Source: Beggiatoa leptomitoformis
GTDB lineage: Bacteria > Pseudomonadota > Gammaproteobacteria > Beggiatoales > Beggiatoaceae
Reading direction: 5' to 3'
DNA: 64,000 nucleotides
NCBI RefSeq assembly: GCF_001305575.3
Contig: NZ_CP012373.2
Coordinates: 2,552,261-2,616,260, forward strand
Shown here: positions 63,583 through 64,000 of the stretch, piece after piece
How positions within the stretch are numbered: position 1 is the first letter of the stretch
Layout of the letters: the number at the start of each line of letters is the position of its first letter
Program-made: the position numbers and the translations under genes
Notes under the pieces: generated by a model
The model's database searches: none
Told to the model about the DNA's origin: nothing
Seen by the model: only the letters and a program-made list of their open reading frames with translations

Positions 63583-64000
63583 AAAATTCTCCTTTGAGAT
63601 GCTTATTATTGATTGTAATTGTGAACAACGCTTATCAATACGATAAGTGGGTTTTATTGTACGGATAAATTTCCAGAAAAGAAATAGGCTTATAACAATG
63701 TTTCACATAAGTTTTTTTTATCTGAAATATCCTTGACTTTAATATTAGACTTTGCTTATTTGCATGGTAATGATTTTTTAGCCATTATTCGCATTGATAT
63801 TTATCAATTTTTTAAAAATTAATATAAAAATACAGTCGTTTTTTTTATAAAGTGCTAAGTATTATTTTTTCAAAAAATCCGAATGATAGCCGATTCAGTC
63901 GAGTCCATTTTAAGCGGTTCTTTAGAATCTATTTGTTAGAAATAATTTATTTTAGACTTGCTATTTTCTAAAAACGTCCTATAATAGCTAGCTTCTTAGG
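63583..64000. other. AT-rich region upstream of the Cache-protein gene
   Basis: 418 bp, very AT-rich, no ORF or RNA recognised. It should contain the Cache-gene promoter near its left end. The window ends inside it. Confidence 0.45.

Noticed and set aside
1-64000. tRNA or rRNA genes
   Set aside because: I looked in the intergenic gaps for T-arm (GGTTCGAATCC-like) patterns and found none outside coding genes.

Overview
The window (about 40% GC, densely coded on both strands, 64 kb) looks like chromosome of a Gram-negative gammaproteobacterium. The pointers are the Lol, Mla, YadGH and SecDF-YajC modules, a pilZ-tatD-rlmH cluster, GspI/GspJ pseudopilins and a trimeric-type porin. A soluble NAD-linked formate dehydrogenase and methanofuran/H4MPT-linked C1 genes (ftr, fhcC) together with low GC suggest a sulfur-oxidising or methylotrophic relative of the Beggiatoa/Thiotrichales group. 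That placement is inference.

Layout. 1-5.4 kb: fdsG-fdsB-fdsA-fdhD, an NAD+-dependent molybdenum formate dehydrogenase operon on the minus strand. 5.6-9.3 kb: a decayed gene, a secreted SRPBCC (MxaD-like) protein, a DUF302 protein and a Kup potassium transporter. 9.4-14.5 kb: a secreted unknown, pilZ, tatD, rlmH, a response regulator and folD. 14.6-22 kb: a large CbbX-like tandem AAA+ protein, a Tat-exported intradiol dioxygenase-like protein, a secreted CYTH-like protein, an MFS transporter and a thioredoxin-like ferredoxin. 22-25 kb: an orphan Dam-type methylase, then ftr-fhcC and a 170-bp MITE. 25-28 kb: an orphan phage-tail-like gene, a von Willebrand A protein and gspI-gspJ.

28.2-35.5 kb is an accessory segment. 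It holds a truncated IS5-type transposase, an HTH regulator divergent from a 1452-residue secreted plant-type leucine-rich-repeat protein with near-identical 72-bp repeats, a three-gene nucleotidyltransferase cassette and a nested inverted-repeat element. 35.6-40.9 kb: deaD, a secreted beta-lactamase-like hydrolase and leuA with a possible leader. 41-44 kb: a zinc-ribbon membrane protein and two tandem BLUF photoreceptors between two decayed IS1-type transposases in the same orientation, plus the tail of a lost restriction-modification enzyme. 44-53 kb: envelope genes (lolD-lolC/E, a gamma-carbonic anhydrase, mlaC-mlaB-yadG-yadH, secF-secD-yajC). 53-64 kb: a SHOCT protein, a porin, an acyl-CoA ligase and enoyl-CoA hydratase pair, a small tyrosine phosphatase, a polytopic membrane protein, a Wzt-like ABC ATPase, a second MITE copy and a secreted Cache-domain protein.

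The clearest metabolic theme is C1 oxidation. Ftr and FhcC belong to the route that releases formate from formyl-H4MPT, Fds oxidises formate to CO2 with NADH formation, and FolD serves the parallel H4F pool. The clearest genome-scale signals are a strong scarcity of GATC (about 12 sites found by eye where roughly 230 are expected), with 5 of the 12 inside the LRR gene, and a MITE pair in inverted orientation 38 kb apart differing at one base.
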